From Planctomycetaceae bacterium (GTDB lineage Bacteria; Planctomycetota; Planctomycetia; Planctomycetales; Planctomycetaceae): 59,072 nt of DNA. The position numbers were made by a program, and so were the translations under genes. Positions 7,781 through 15,962 of this stretch are shown piece by piece; position 1 is the stretch's first letter; the number at the start of each line of letters is the position of its first letter. The notes beneath the pieces were generated by a model. It worked only from the letters and a program-made list of their open reading frames with translations. It did no database searches and had not been told where the DNA came from. The stretch covers positions 1-59,072 of the forward strand of contig JALQUR010000207.1 in NCBI GenBank assembly GCA_023260695.1. The letters are read 5' to 3'.

Positions 7781-9910
7781 GTGAGTAAAGTTATTGTTGA
7801 ACAGGAAATTGGTGGTCGTCCCCTGAGTATTGAAACGGGGGAACTCGCAAAGCAGGCTGCTGGTGCCGTCCTGATTAAGTTCGGAGAAACCAGCGTATTC
7901 ACGGCCACTGCCAGTGGCCCGTCTCGTCCGGGAACAGACTTCTTCCCCCTGACGGTGGACTACCGTGAGCGTCTTGCTGCAGCCGGCAAGTTCGCCGGGG
8001 GTTATCTGAAACGCGAAGGACGGCCCACGACTCGCGAAATCCTCACCTGCCGTCTGACAGACCGCCCGATTCGACCGCTGTTTCCCAAGGGATTCCGCGA
8101 TGAAGTTCAGGTCATGTCCAACGTCATGTCCTGCGACGGTGAAAACGACCCGGATGTGCTCAGCATTACTGCTGCCAGCGCTGCTCTGATGGTTTCCGGC
8201 CTGCCGTTTCGCGGTCCGATTGCTGCGGTCCGCGTTGGCATGATTGATGGTGAATTGATCCTGATGCCGACCGTGCAGCAGGTTGCCGAAAGCAGTCTGG
8301 ACCTGGTCGTCGCCGGCTCTGACACCGCCGTGCTGATGATCGAGGGTTTCGGAGATCAGATTCCCGAGCAGCAGATGGGTGATGCCATCATGTTTGCCCA
8401 CCAGCACATCAGAACCCTGTGCCAGTTGCAGCTGGACCTGATGAAGAAAGCTGGTATTGAGATGCCTGTTCTTCCGGAAGCCCCGGAGAATCCGCTCTAC
8501 GAACAGCTGCGAAGTGAAGCTTACGATGCTCTGACAGAAGCCAAGACCGCTGGACAGAAGCTGGAGCGTGGCGAAAAGGTTCGCGAGCTGAAGAAATCCC
8601 TGCTGGAAAAGTACTTCCCGGAAGATGCTGAAACCACAGCAGACGGCCTCACTCGAGCGCAGTTCAGCAATGCCTTCCACGATCTGGAAGAACGTGTTGT
8701 TCGCGATCAGATTCTGAAAGGCCGTCGCATCGACGGACGTGCAACCACTGATCTGCGAGCAGTCAGTTCCACCGTGGGAGTACTGCCACGCGTGCACGGG
8801 TCTGCCACGTTTACTCGCGGTGAAACTCAGGCGCTGGTGACAACCACCCTTGGTTCAACCCGTGATCAGCAGAAATCTGACGGTCTGTTTGGTGAAGAGT
8901 CTGCACGATTCATGCTGCACTACTACTTCCCTCCGTTCTCTGTTGGTGAGTGCCGGCCTGTCCGCGGTCCGGGACGGCGTGAAATCGGGCATGGCTGTCT
9001 GGCAGAACGATCTGTTGCTCCGGTCATTCCGGCAGCAGAAAAATTCCCGTACACCATCCGACTGATCTCAGACATTCTGGAATCGAACGGCAGCAGTTCA
9101 ATGGCATCGGTCTGCGGTGCGACTCTGGCCCTCATGGATGCCGGTGTCCCGATTACTCAGCCAGTCGCCGGTATCAGCATCGGCCTGGTCTGTGAAGGCA
9201 ATGAGTTCACACTGCTCACAGATATCATGGGTGACGAAGACCACTTCGGAGATATGGACTTCAAGGTGGCAGGTACAGGTCGCGGGGTAACAGGGATTCA
9301 GCTGGATCTGAAGATCCCGGGGATTTCTGAAGAGATCATCCGCGCCACCCTGGATCAGGCACTGCAGGCTCGCAAGGATCTGCTCCGAAATATGCTCACC
9401 ACGATTCGTCGTCCACGAGCAGAAGTTTCCGAAACAGCTCCGAAGCTTGTTCAGACGAAGATCAACCCGGAAAAAATCGGACTGCTCATCGGTCCCGGTG
9501 GCAAGACCATTCGTGCCATCCAGGAAGAATCCGGAGCAACCATCGATATCGCCGAGGACGGCTCGGTCACCATCTCAGCTGCAAATGGAGCGTCAGCAGA
9601 TGCGGCTCTGGCTCGCATTGAAGCACTTTGCGAAGAGATTCAGCCCGGACGCATCTACATGGGCAAAGTGACATCCATCAAGGACTTCGGAGCATTCATC
9701 GAAATCGCTCCGGGCAAGGATGGGCTCTGCCACATCAGCGAATTGTCCGATGGCTTCGTCAAGAATGTGCACGACGTCTGCAAGATCGGCGATACATTCG
9801 AAGTGAAGGTCATCGCAGTCGATGACCAGAACCGTGTCAAGCTCTCCCGCAAGGCTGTTCTGGCCGCGGAAGCCGACGACGAAGATGCTGAAGAAGGCGA
9901 CGACGAATAA
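7781..9910 (+). CDS. pnp: Polyribonucleotide nucleotidyltransferase (PNPase)
   Basis: A 709-residue phosphorolytic 3'-5' exoribonuclease, the usual length for the family, acting in mRNA decay. The GTG at 7781 is preferred because AGGA lies six bases upstream and the protein then starts like other PNPases (VSKVIVEQEIGG); the frame is open back to 7640 but that extension is not family-like. Two RNase PH core domains are separated by a helical domain. The first core includes DRPIRPLFPKGF and the second has GRRIDGRATTDLRAV and TRGETQALVTTTLGS. A KH domain follows (GLLIGPGGKTIR, about residue 562), then an S1 domain (about 622-693, GKVTSIKDFGAFIEI) and an acidic tail. It lies downstream of rpsO and ends at an intrinsic terminator, so it is probably the last gene of that unit. 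Confidence 0.97.
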   Translation: MSKVIVEQEIGGRPLSIETGELAKQAAGAVLIKFGETSVFTATASGPSRPGTDFFPLTVDYRERLAAAGKFAGGYLKREGRPTTREILTCRLTDRPIRPLFPKGFRDEVQVMSNVMSCDGENDPDVLSITAASAALMVSGLPFRGPIAAVRVGMIDGELILMPTVQQVAESSLDLVVAGSDTAVLMIEGFGDQIPEQQMGDAIMFAHQHIRTLCQLQLDLMKKAGIEMPVLPEAPENPLYEQLRSEAYDALTEAKTAGQKLERGEKVRELKKSLLEKYFPEDAETTADGLTRAQFSNAFHDLEERVVRDQILKGRRIDGRATTDLRAVSSTVGVLPRVHGSATFTRGETQALVTTTLGSTRDQQKSDGLFGEESARFMLHYYFPPFSVGECRPVRGPGRREIGHGCLAERSVAPVIPAAEKFPYTIRLISDILESNGSSSMASVCGATLALMDAGVPITQPVAGISIGLVCEGNEFTLLTDIMGDEDHFGDMDFKVAGTGRGVTGIQLDLKIPGISEEIIRATLDQALQARKDLLRNMLTTIRRPRAEVSETAPKLVQTKINPEKIGLLIGPGGKTIRAIQEESGATIDIAEDGSVTISAANGASADAALARIEALCEEIQPGRIYMGKVTSIKDFGAFIEIAPGKDGLCHISELSDGFVKNVHDVCKIGDTFEVKVIAVDDQNRVKLSRKAVLAAEADDEDAEEGDDE

Positions 9911-9931
9911 GTTGTTCCGCTGAACTGAACT

Positions 9932-9965
9932 GACCCGGCGACTGCTGTCGCCGGGTCTTTTTTTT
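9932..9965 (+). terminator. Intrinsic terminator after pnp
   Basis: GACCCGGCGAC (9932-9942) pairs perfectly with GTCGCCGGGTC (9947-9957) over a TGCT loop and is followed by eight T residues (9958-9965). It starts 21 bases after the pnp stop codon, a textbook rho-independent terminator. Confidence 0.96.
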
Positions 9966-10016
9966 GACACGCCCGGATCAAGTCTCCGGACCGTACTGAC
10001 CATCAGGAACGAAGTC

Positions 10017-10757
10017 ATGACGGAAGCAACTCCGCGGAAATCAGATTCACTGCAGGCCAGACACACGGAACTGGCGACGCTTGCCGGTGGACTGGCTCAC
10101 GAGATCCGCAACCCTCTGTCAACGATCGGCATGAACCTCGAACTGCTGGCAGAAGATCTGGCCGAAGATGAGAGCCCTCGCAGTCGCCGCATGCTCCGCC
10201 GTATTTCCAGCCTGCAGAATGAATGTCGAAGTCTGGAAGAAATCCTGAATGCGTTCCTGCAGTTTGCCCGCGCAGGAGAACTTCATCTTGAGGCAGATCA
10301 GCTCAACGAACTGGTCCGCAGCTATGTGGAGTTTCTGGCGCCGCAGGCAGCAGGGCAGAATGTGGAGATCCGCACACACCTCGACAGCGACCTGCCGTTG
10401 GTCAGTCTTGATCGCTCACTCATGAGACAGGTTCTGGTCAACCTTTGCAGAAATGCACTTGAGGCAATGCCTGACGGTGGTTCACTGGATCTGCTCACAC
10501 GAGTCCGCAATGGCCAGGCAGTCCTCGAAGTCATCGACACTGGTCGCGGGATGGATGAAGCGGTTCGCGAACGAATGTTTCAGGCTTTCTTCTCCACACG
10601 ATCCGGAGGCAGCGGCCTTGGACTTCCAACCGTCCACCGCATCATCGAAGCCCACCACGGAGAAATTGTCTGTGAAAGTGAGAAGGGGAAAGGCACACGC
10701 TTTTCCATCACGCTCCCTGTCGATGGCGTCACCCGCCTCCAGGCCGAGCAGGTCTGA
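10017..10757 (+). CDS. Soluble sensor histidine kinase
   Basis: A 246-residue kinase core without transmembrane segments or a recognisable sensor domain. It should autophosphorylate His28 within GLAHEIRNPLS and pass the phosphate to a response regulator. The HisKA dimerisation helices span about residues 15-85. The HATPase_c domain follows with an N box (NLCRNALEA, about 143), G1 (DTGRGMD), F box (FQAFFSTR) and G2 (GGSGLGL). AGGAA lies about eight bases before the ATG. No response regulator adjoins it; the closest is the single-domain regulator at 27063, which is too far away to be assigned as partner. The pnp terminator upstream implies its own promoter. The fold is certain, the signal and partner are not. 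Confidence 0.93.
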   Translation: MTEATPRKSDSLQARHTELATLAGGLAHEIRNPLSTIGMNLELLAEDLAEDESPRSRRMLRRISSLQNECRSLEEILNAFLQFARAGELHLEADQLNELVRSYVEFLAPQAAGQNVEIRTHLDSDLPLVSLDRSLMRQVLVNLCRNALEAMPDGGSLDLLTRVRNGQAVLEVIDTGRGMDEAVRERMFQAFFSTRSGGSGLGLPTVHRIIEAHHGEIVCESEKGKGTRFSITLPVDGVTRLQAEQV

Positions 10758-11141
10758 TCCGGCAGGCTGTGCGGCGAGCATTCAATCTGCTCCATACAAC
10801 CCCAATAAACGCGATAATCAACAAAATCCAGCATTTTCGCCTGCGGGCTCAGGCGGATTCGTTTTGCCTTGACGGTGTAAACTCTCCGAAGATACACAAT
10901 GAGAGAGTAATACCGCAGAATTCCTGCATCAGGACATCCTCCTGCAGTTGCGGGTACGAAAATGGGGCCACACACCTCACGAGACCCGCAGTTGCTGCCA
11001 GATCACCGTTTCGGCGATGAAGAAGAATCGCCAATTGATTGCGTTTCTTCTGATCCGTCCCCCACCTGATTTCCCCGCTGCTGATACTGCCGACGTTATG
11101 CCGGTCCCTCCAATTTCAGCGGGAAACAGCTTTGACTCGGA
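10758..11141. other. Intergenic region, no gene seen
   Basis: These 384 bases hold no credible gene. A weak promoter-like pair occurs at 10869-10874 (TTGACG) and 10891-10896 (GATACA) with 16 bases between; the second box fits the consensus poorly, so I give it little weight. Nothing else stands out. Confidence 0.4.
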
Positions 11142-14054
11142 ATGCACGTAATGAAAACGAGTCGTTCACCTGAACTACAGCCTGATTATGCGAGTGACGC
11201 TCGACTCAGGACCTGTCGCTGGCTGCTCACAGCAATCCTGACCTTGTTGCCTTCCTCCGTTGCCCCTGCAGAGGAACCGATCAGCGCTGTCATCAATCGT
11301 CACCTCAGACCGCTGACCGTTGCTCCGGCAGGCGTGGCAAACGATGCCGAATTCCTGCGACGCGTCAGTCTTGATCTGACGGGCATGCCGCCGGATGCAG
11401 ACACGGCCCGCATGTACCTCGCTGACGCTGCACCCGATCGACGCCAGCAACTCATTGATCGTCTGCTGAGTACACCGGCCCATCACCGTCATCTGGCTGA
11501 GCAGTTGAGTGTGATGCTCATGGAACGCAGGACTGCCAGCCACATCCCTGAAACAGACTGGGGCAACTGGCTGACCGGATCCATGCGAACCAACAAGTCA
11601 TGGTCGACCCTGGTTCAGGAGCTGCTCATGGCAGACGGAGAACCAGGCGATGGACGACCAGCTGCAGCATTCATCCTGAATCGCGAAACAGAACCGCATA
11701 CGCTTGCCCGGGACATCGGTCGCATCTTTTTTGGTCAGGATCTGCAGTGTGCTCAGTGCCATGATTCCCCGCTGGTAGCCGACTTCCTGCAGCAGGATTA
11801 CCAGGGTCTGCTGGCCATCTCTTCTTCCATTGCGACATTCACCCGCAAGATTGACAATAAGGACATCACGCTGCTCCGCGATCAGGCGGGCAGTGACATT
11901 ACCTTTGAAAGTGTATTTGCAGCCGGAAGCCCGCATCGCACAGGTGCCCGCATTCCGGGGGGTACTACTCTGATTGAGCCGTTCACGCTGCCTGCGGACC
12001 AGTACAAGGTCGCCCCTGCAGATGGTGTGCGTTCCGTTCCAGCGGTGCATCGCCGAGCGTGGCTCGCTGAAATGGCAACCTCCGGAAATAACTCTCAGTT
12101 CAACCGTAACGCGGCCAATCGCATCTGGTCTTTCATGTTTGGACGCGGTCTGGTCCATCCACTCGACATGCTGCATCCGGATAATCACAGCCCCAGCCCC
12201 GGTCTGCTCGAGGAACTCGGACAAAGATTTGCTGCATCTGGCTTTGATATCCGCATGCTGCTCCGCGAAATCGCACTCAGCGAAGCTTACCAGAGGCCAT
12301 TTGATCTGCCGGCCGAATTACAGGCCGGTGCGACCGTGCAGACCGAACTGCTGTCTGCAAACTTGCAGCAGGCGGAGCAGGCCGCAGAGCAGCTCAGTGT
12401 GCTCAGCCAACAACGCAATCAGGCCGACGAACAGTTCGATCTGGCAGAAACCGAGCTGATCCCGATCGCTGCTGCTCAGGACAAGGCGCGAGCCGCTGTC
12501 GTCGCCGCAGCGGACAAACATCAGAAAGCCGTGGCTGAAGTCAACACCGCAGATGCTGCCCTGAAAAAGAATGAACAGCTGCAGACAAATCTGCAGGAGG
12601 CTGTGACAGCACTGCAGCGAGCCCTTGAAACCACAGCAGAACAGGAATTAACGCCGGCATTCGAATCGCTCCAGCAGCGCGTACAAAAAACCACGGCGGC
12701 CGCAGAACCTCTGCAGAAAACTCTGACCCAGAAGCAGGAAGCGGCGGCGCCGCTGGAAACGGCATGGAAGGATTCAATCGTTGCACTGCAGAATGCTGCA
12801 GCCGGTTCGGCACCACTTCTGGAGAAAATGCTGCAGGCGGAGTCACAGGCGGTGACCAGACGACTTGCATGGCAGGAGCAACAGTTTCGAGTCAGCAGCC
12901 TGCAACAGCAGGGTGAGCTGCTGCAGAATCTCGCCAGTGACAGTCAGGCAGAAACGCAGCTCGCAGAACTGAATGGACAGCTGCAGACGCTCGCGACTCA
13001 ACTCTCCAGCGCAGGCAGAAAGGTGACTGCCGATGAACAATTGCTCACGGCAGCAGAGGATCAGCTGGCAACGCTGCAAAAACAGCAGCAGGCTCTGCAG
13101 ACGGAAATGGCAACCACCCAGCAGCAACTGGAGCGGTCCGGAATCTCCGGCCAGCGTCTTGCTGAATCACTGGCAGCAGCTCAGCAGGCAACAGCACTGC
13201 TCACTTCGACTGCTGAGCTTGCAGAACTGAATAAACGCCTTGCCAGACAGGTCCAGCTGGCTCAGACACACCAGCAGGAACTGCAGGGCAGGGTGAAGGA
13301 ACTGGAGACGCAGATAAAAGCAGCCACAGCCGCGGGCAAGTCTGCCGAATCTGCAATGCAGACCGCTGCAGACACTCTGCGGGCCAGCCGCGCAAGCCTG
13401 TCGGAAATGCAGGTCAACCACACTGAAGTGCAGGATGCCCTTGCTGCAGCTGCAGCTGAACGCAGCCGGCGAGCAGCTGAACTTCCAGATCAGCTTTCTG
13501 CGCACTTTCAGCTGTCAGATCTGCGTCCGCTTTCCCCCGAACAACTGTGCTGGTCAATCCTCCGGGTTACAGGAGTCTACGAACGCACGCAGGCCGGAGT
13601 GATTGCCGCTCTGGATCAGGAAAACCCGCTTTCCGACGAACAACGCCAGGATGCAGCAGCCGTCGCCGCACGAAACCAGCTGATCGAACAGCAGACGTGG
13701 GACAAACTGCAAAGCAATCGAAATCAGTTCATTTCCCTGTATGGAGCTGGTCCGGGGCAGCCTCAGGGAGATTTCTATGCCAGCGCCGACCAGGCTCTGT
13801 TCACCAGCAATGGGTCCACAATCAACTCATGGGTGGCTCCAGCCGGCGACAACACAACCCAGCGAGTAATTGCCGCCGAGTCCGCTCAGGTTGCAGCCGA
13901 AGCATTGTATCTGGGCATACTCACACGTCTGCCCAGTTCCGAAGAAGTCACCGAAGTCGAACAGATTCTCCAGCAGCGAAGCGATCGCCGTGAAGCTGCC
14001 CAGGAGCTGGTCTGGGCATTGATCTCCAGCGCTGAATTCCGTTTCAACCGCTGA
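11142..14054 (+). CDS. DUF1549/DUF1553 (PSCyt2/PSD1) protein with large internal coiled coil
   Basis: A 970-residue exported protein of the planctomycete DUF1549/DUF1553 family, whose biochemical function is unknown. A hydrophobic stretch ending SSVAPAEEP (about residues 28-44) looks like a signal peptide; ATG codons at 11142 and 11151 are both possible. DUF1549 covers about 47-230 (RRVSLDLTGMPPDAD) and ends in a haem-like or metal-binding CAQCH at 203-207. DUF1553 starts near 300 (NRNAANRIWSFMFGRGLV). From about 400 to 785 the family fold is interrupted by a very Gln/Ala/Glu/Leu-rich stretch predicted to be a long coiled coil, after which DUF1553 resumes (LSPEQLCWSILRVTGVYERT) to the end. 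It is followed 48 bases later by a DUF1501 gene, the usual partner, so the two are probably cotranscribed and act together outside the cytoplasm. Confidence 0.9.
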   Translation: MHVMKTSRSPELQPDYASDARLRTCRWLLTAILTLLPSSVAPAEEPISAVINRHLRPLTVAPAGVANDAEFLRRVSLDLTGMPPDADTARMYLADAAPDRRQQLIDRLLSTPAHHRHLAEQLSVMLMERRTASHIPETDWGNWLTGSMRTNKSWSTLVQELLMADGEPGDGRPAAAFILNRETEPHTLARDIGRIFFGQDLQCAQCHDSPLVADFLQQDYQGLLAISSSIATFTRKIDNKDITLLRDQAGSDITFESVFAAGSPHRTGARIPGGTTLIEPFTLPADQYKVAPADGVRSVPAVHRRAWLAEMATSGNNSQFNRNAANRIWSFMFGRGLVHPLDMLHPDNHSPSPGLLEELGQRFAASGFDIRMLLREIALSEAYQRPFDLPAELQAGATVQTELLSANLQQAEQAAEQLSVLSQQRNQADEQFDLAETELIPIAAAQDKARAAVVAAADKHQKAVAEVNTADAALKKNEQLQTNLQEAVTALQRALETTAEQELTPAFESLQQRVQKTTAAAEPLQKTLTQKQEAAAPLETAWKDSIVALQNAAAGSAPLLEKMLQAESQAVTRRLAWQEQQFRVSSLQQQGELLQNLASDSQAETQLAELNGQLQTLATQLSSAGRKVTADEQLLTAAEDQLATLQKQQQALQTEMATTQQQLERSGISGQRLAESLAAAQQATALLTSTAELAELNKRLARQVQLAQTHQQELQGRVKELETQIKAATAAGKSAESAMQTAADTLRASRASLSEMQVNHTEVQDALAAAAAERSRRAAELPDQLSAHFQLSDLRPLSPEQLCWSILRVTGVYERTQAGVIAALDQENPLSDEQRQDAAAVAARNQLIEQQTWDKLQSNRNQFISLYGAGPGQPQGDFYASADQALFTSNGSTINSWVAPAGDNTTQRVIAAESAQVAAEALYLGILTRLPSSEEVTEVEQILQQRSDRREAAQELVWALISSAEFRFNR

Positions 14055-14102
14055 GCAGCACCAGACATCTCACCGATTCTCCTCCTCTGAAAGGTCCGAA
14101 TC

Positions 14103-15392
14103 ATGTCACTCCGATATCCCTGCGGATCCGCTTCCCATCATCTGGCTCGTCGTAACTTTCTCGGCTCACTTGCGGCTGGTGCCGGTGCCGTTGCCGGGGG
14201 GATGGGAATCTTTACCAGTCCGCAGATCAGCGCCGCCATGGCGTCTCAGCAAAAACGTATTGTTGTCTTCAACATGCACGGCGGGCTGAGTCAGCTGGAA
14301 AGCTGGGACCCCAAGCCAGGTACGGAAACAGGGGGACCGTTTCTGGCCATTCCCACATCCGTCCCCGGGATTCAGATCTGCGAACTGCTGCCAAAGACAG
14401 CTCAGCAGATGCATCACCTGGCTCTGATTCGCAGCGTGAACACATCAGAGAATGACCATGGAAAAGGTCGCTACATGATGCTCACGGGACGCAGACAGAA
14501 TCCCGCACTGCAGTTCCCTGAAATTGGCGCCGTCGCAGCTCGCACGCTCACACCAGAAGACAGCGAGCTTCCCGGACACATCGTCATCACACCCGGTGGC
14601 AGCGGCGGTCGTGGCAACGATTCAGCATGGCTCGGACCACGCTACTCCAGCGTCCAGCTGGGCAATGGCAATCCCCCTCCAAACACCACTCTTCCTGAAC
14701 AGCTGTCGGCGGACTCCGATAACTCGCGTCAGGATATTCGACGCCGTGTCAATGAACGCTTTCTGAATCGCCGGCGCACCGCGGTCACCGAAGCCTTCAC
14801 CTATTCCTTCGATCAGGCAGAAAAGCTGATGAGCCGCAGGGACGTCTTTGACGTCACAAAGGAGTCGGCATCAGACACCGAGCGATACGGGGTGAATGAT
14901 CTCGGCCGACACTGTCTGCTGGCCAGACGACTGCTGGAAAATGGTGTCTCATTTGTCCAGGTGTCACATTCAAACTACGACACGCACAACGAAAACTTCA
15001 ACTTCCACATTGAACAGCTGGGTGAGTTTGATATTGCCTTTGCCACGTTCGTGGCCGACCTCGCCGATCGTGGCATGCTCGACAGTACCCTCATCGTTGT
15101 GCTCAGCGAATTTGGACGGACCCCGACCATCAACCGCTATTACGGGCGAGACCACTGGTCTGGCGCCTGGTCAGTCTGCATGGCAGGATGTCGAGCTCCT
15201 CGAGGGGCTGCGTTCGGCAAGACCAATGACAAGGGAACTGAAGTCACCGACCAGCAGGTGGATCATGGCAACCTGTTCCATACTTATCTGCAGGCAGTAG
15301 GAGTTGACTCAACCGGCAGCGTGATGGTGGACGGCCGGGAAATGCCGATCGCTGATCCTGCGTCACACCCGATCAGTGGACTGCTGACCTGA
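14103..15392 (+). CDS. DUF1501 family protein with Tat-type signal
   Basis: A 429-residue member of DUF1501, a family with an alkaline phosphatase/sulfatase-like fold that is greatly expanded in planctomycetes and of unknown substrate. The N-terminus has a twin-arginine motif (ARRNFLGSLAAGAGAVAGG), so export of a folded protein is likely. Family features include NMHGGLSQLESWDPKP, NDHGKGRYMMLTGR, a segment containing HSNYDTHNENF, and LSEFGRTPTINR followed by GRDHW. AAAGG lies about ten bases before the ATG. The partner DUF1549/DUF1553 gene is directly upstream. A 9-bp inverted repeat begins at the stop codon. The family call is sure; the reaction is unknown. Confidence 0.93.
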   Translation: MSLRYPCGSASHHLARRNFLGSLAAGAGAVAGGMGIFTSPQISAAMASQQKRIVVFNMHGGLSQLESWDPKPGTETGGPFLAIPTSVPGIQICELLPKTAQQMHHLALIRSVNTSENDHGKGRYMMLTGRRQNPALQFPEIGAVAARTLTPEDSELPGHIVITPGGSGGRGNDSAWLGPRYSSVQLGNGNPPPNTTLPEQLSADSDNSRQDIRRRVNERFLNRRRTAVTEAFTYSFDQAEKLMSRRDVFDVTKESASDTERYGVNDLGRHCLLARRLLENGVSFVQVSHSNYDTHNENFNFHIEQLGEFDIAFATFVADLADRGMLDSTLIVVLSEFGRTPTINRYYGRDHWSGAWSVCMAGCRAPRGAAFGKTNDKGTEVTDQQVDHGNLFHTYLQAVGVDSTGSVMVDGREMPIADPASHPISGLLT

Positions 15393-15421
15393 ACTGCAGC
15401 CTGCGGCACAGCCTGCAGTTC
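15391..15421 (+). terminator. Possible terminator hairpin after the DUF1501 gene
   Basis: GAACTGCAG (15391-15399) pairs perfectly with CTGCAGTTC (15413-15421) over a 13-base loop and overlaps the stop codon. No T-run follows, so it may stabilise the 3' end or act in a rho-dependent manner rather than as a classic terminator. Confidence 0.3.
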
Positions 15422-15651
15422 GAGCACGACCAGGCTGTGCACTTCGCATCGCCCCCTGCCGCAGACCGCAGCGCTCGTGAGTTTCACCAGTTGACCGCTC
15501 TCCGTTCGCGCGTTCTGCGTGCAGTTCCGGCGATGGTGTCCATGAGTATCAGCCGCAGGGATCATTCCATGTGCCTTAGCGCAGGACTCTCTTTCTGCTC
15601 CACGTGATGCAATTGCGTCTGAGCTGAGCACGGGTTGCGAAATGGCTCTGG

Positions 15652-15675
15652 ATTCCCGCCTCTGCAGGAATGACG
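15652..15675. repeat. dRS3-like palindromic motif
   Basis: The stretch from 15652 starts ATTCCCGCC and ends GGAATGACG, resembling the short palindrome (ATTCCC...GGGAAT) found in repeat families such as neisserial dRS3 and similar elements in other genomes. The central part is degenerate here, and a single copy in the window does not prove a repeat family. Confidence 0.35.
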
Positions 15676-15754
15676 AATGTGTGAAACTGAGCTGGAATGC
15701 TGGCAGGCGCGAGCCTCACCTTTGGCAGATTTCCAGGAGAGGCACTTCGTCCGC

Positions 15755-15794
15755 CGAGACAGGGTGCTCGCGGCCGAGACAGGGTGCTCGCGGC
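15755..15794. repeat. 20-bp tandem repeat, two copies
   Basis: A 20-base unit containing CCGAGACAGGGTGCTCGCGG is present twice head to tail, the first copy with a slightly altered start. It is intergenic; no function is evident. Confidence 0.6.
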
Positions 15795-15932
15795 GGTGCG
15801 GCGGACGGATGACAGTCAGTTCCTGCACCAGCTTCAACAGAGCAGGCAATCACAGATTCCAGAATCGCTGGCTCCCGGCACAGCCGGAACTCCTGGTCTG
15901 CAATTCTGATAGTCTCCACCGACATACAATCG

Positions 15933-15954
15933 GCAGGTACTCGAGTTTACCTGC
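15933..15954 (-). terminator. Possible terminator hairpin after the DUF116-prenyl synthase gene
   Basis: GCAGGTA (15933-15939) pairs with TACCTGC (15948-15954) over eight bases, nine bases beyond the stop codon of the minus-strand gene. There is no T-run on the minus strand, so termination activity is uncertain. Confidence 0.3.
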
Positions 15955-15962
15955 TGTCACCT

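Larger units (their letters stand above)
15393..15962. other. Convergent intergenic region with small repeats, no gene seen
   Basis: This 570-base region lies between convergent genes. I find no credible gene. It holds the hairpins at 15391-15421 and 15933-15954, a dRS3-like palindrome at 15652-15675 and a 20-bp tandem repeat near 15755-15794. Confidence 0.5.
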
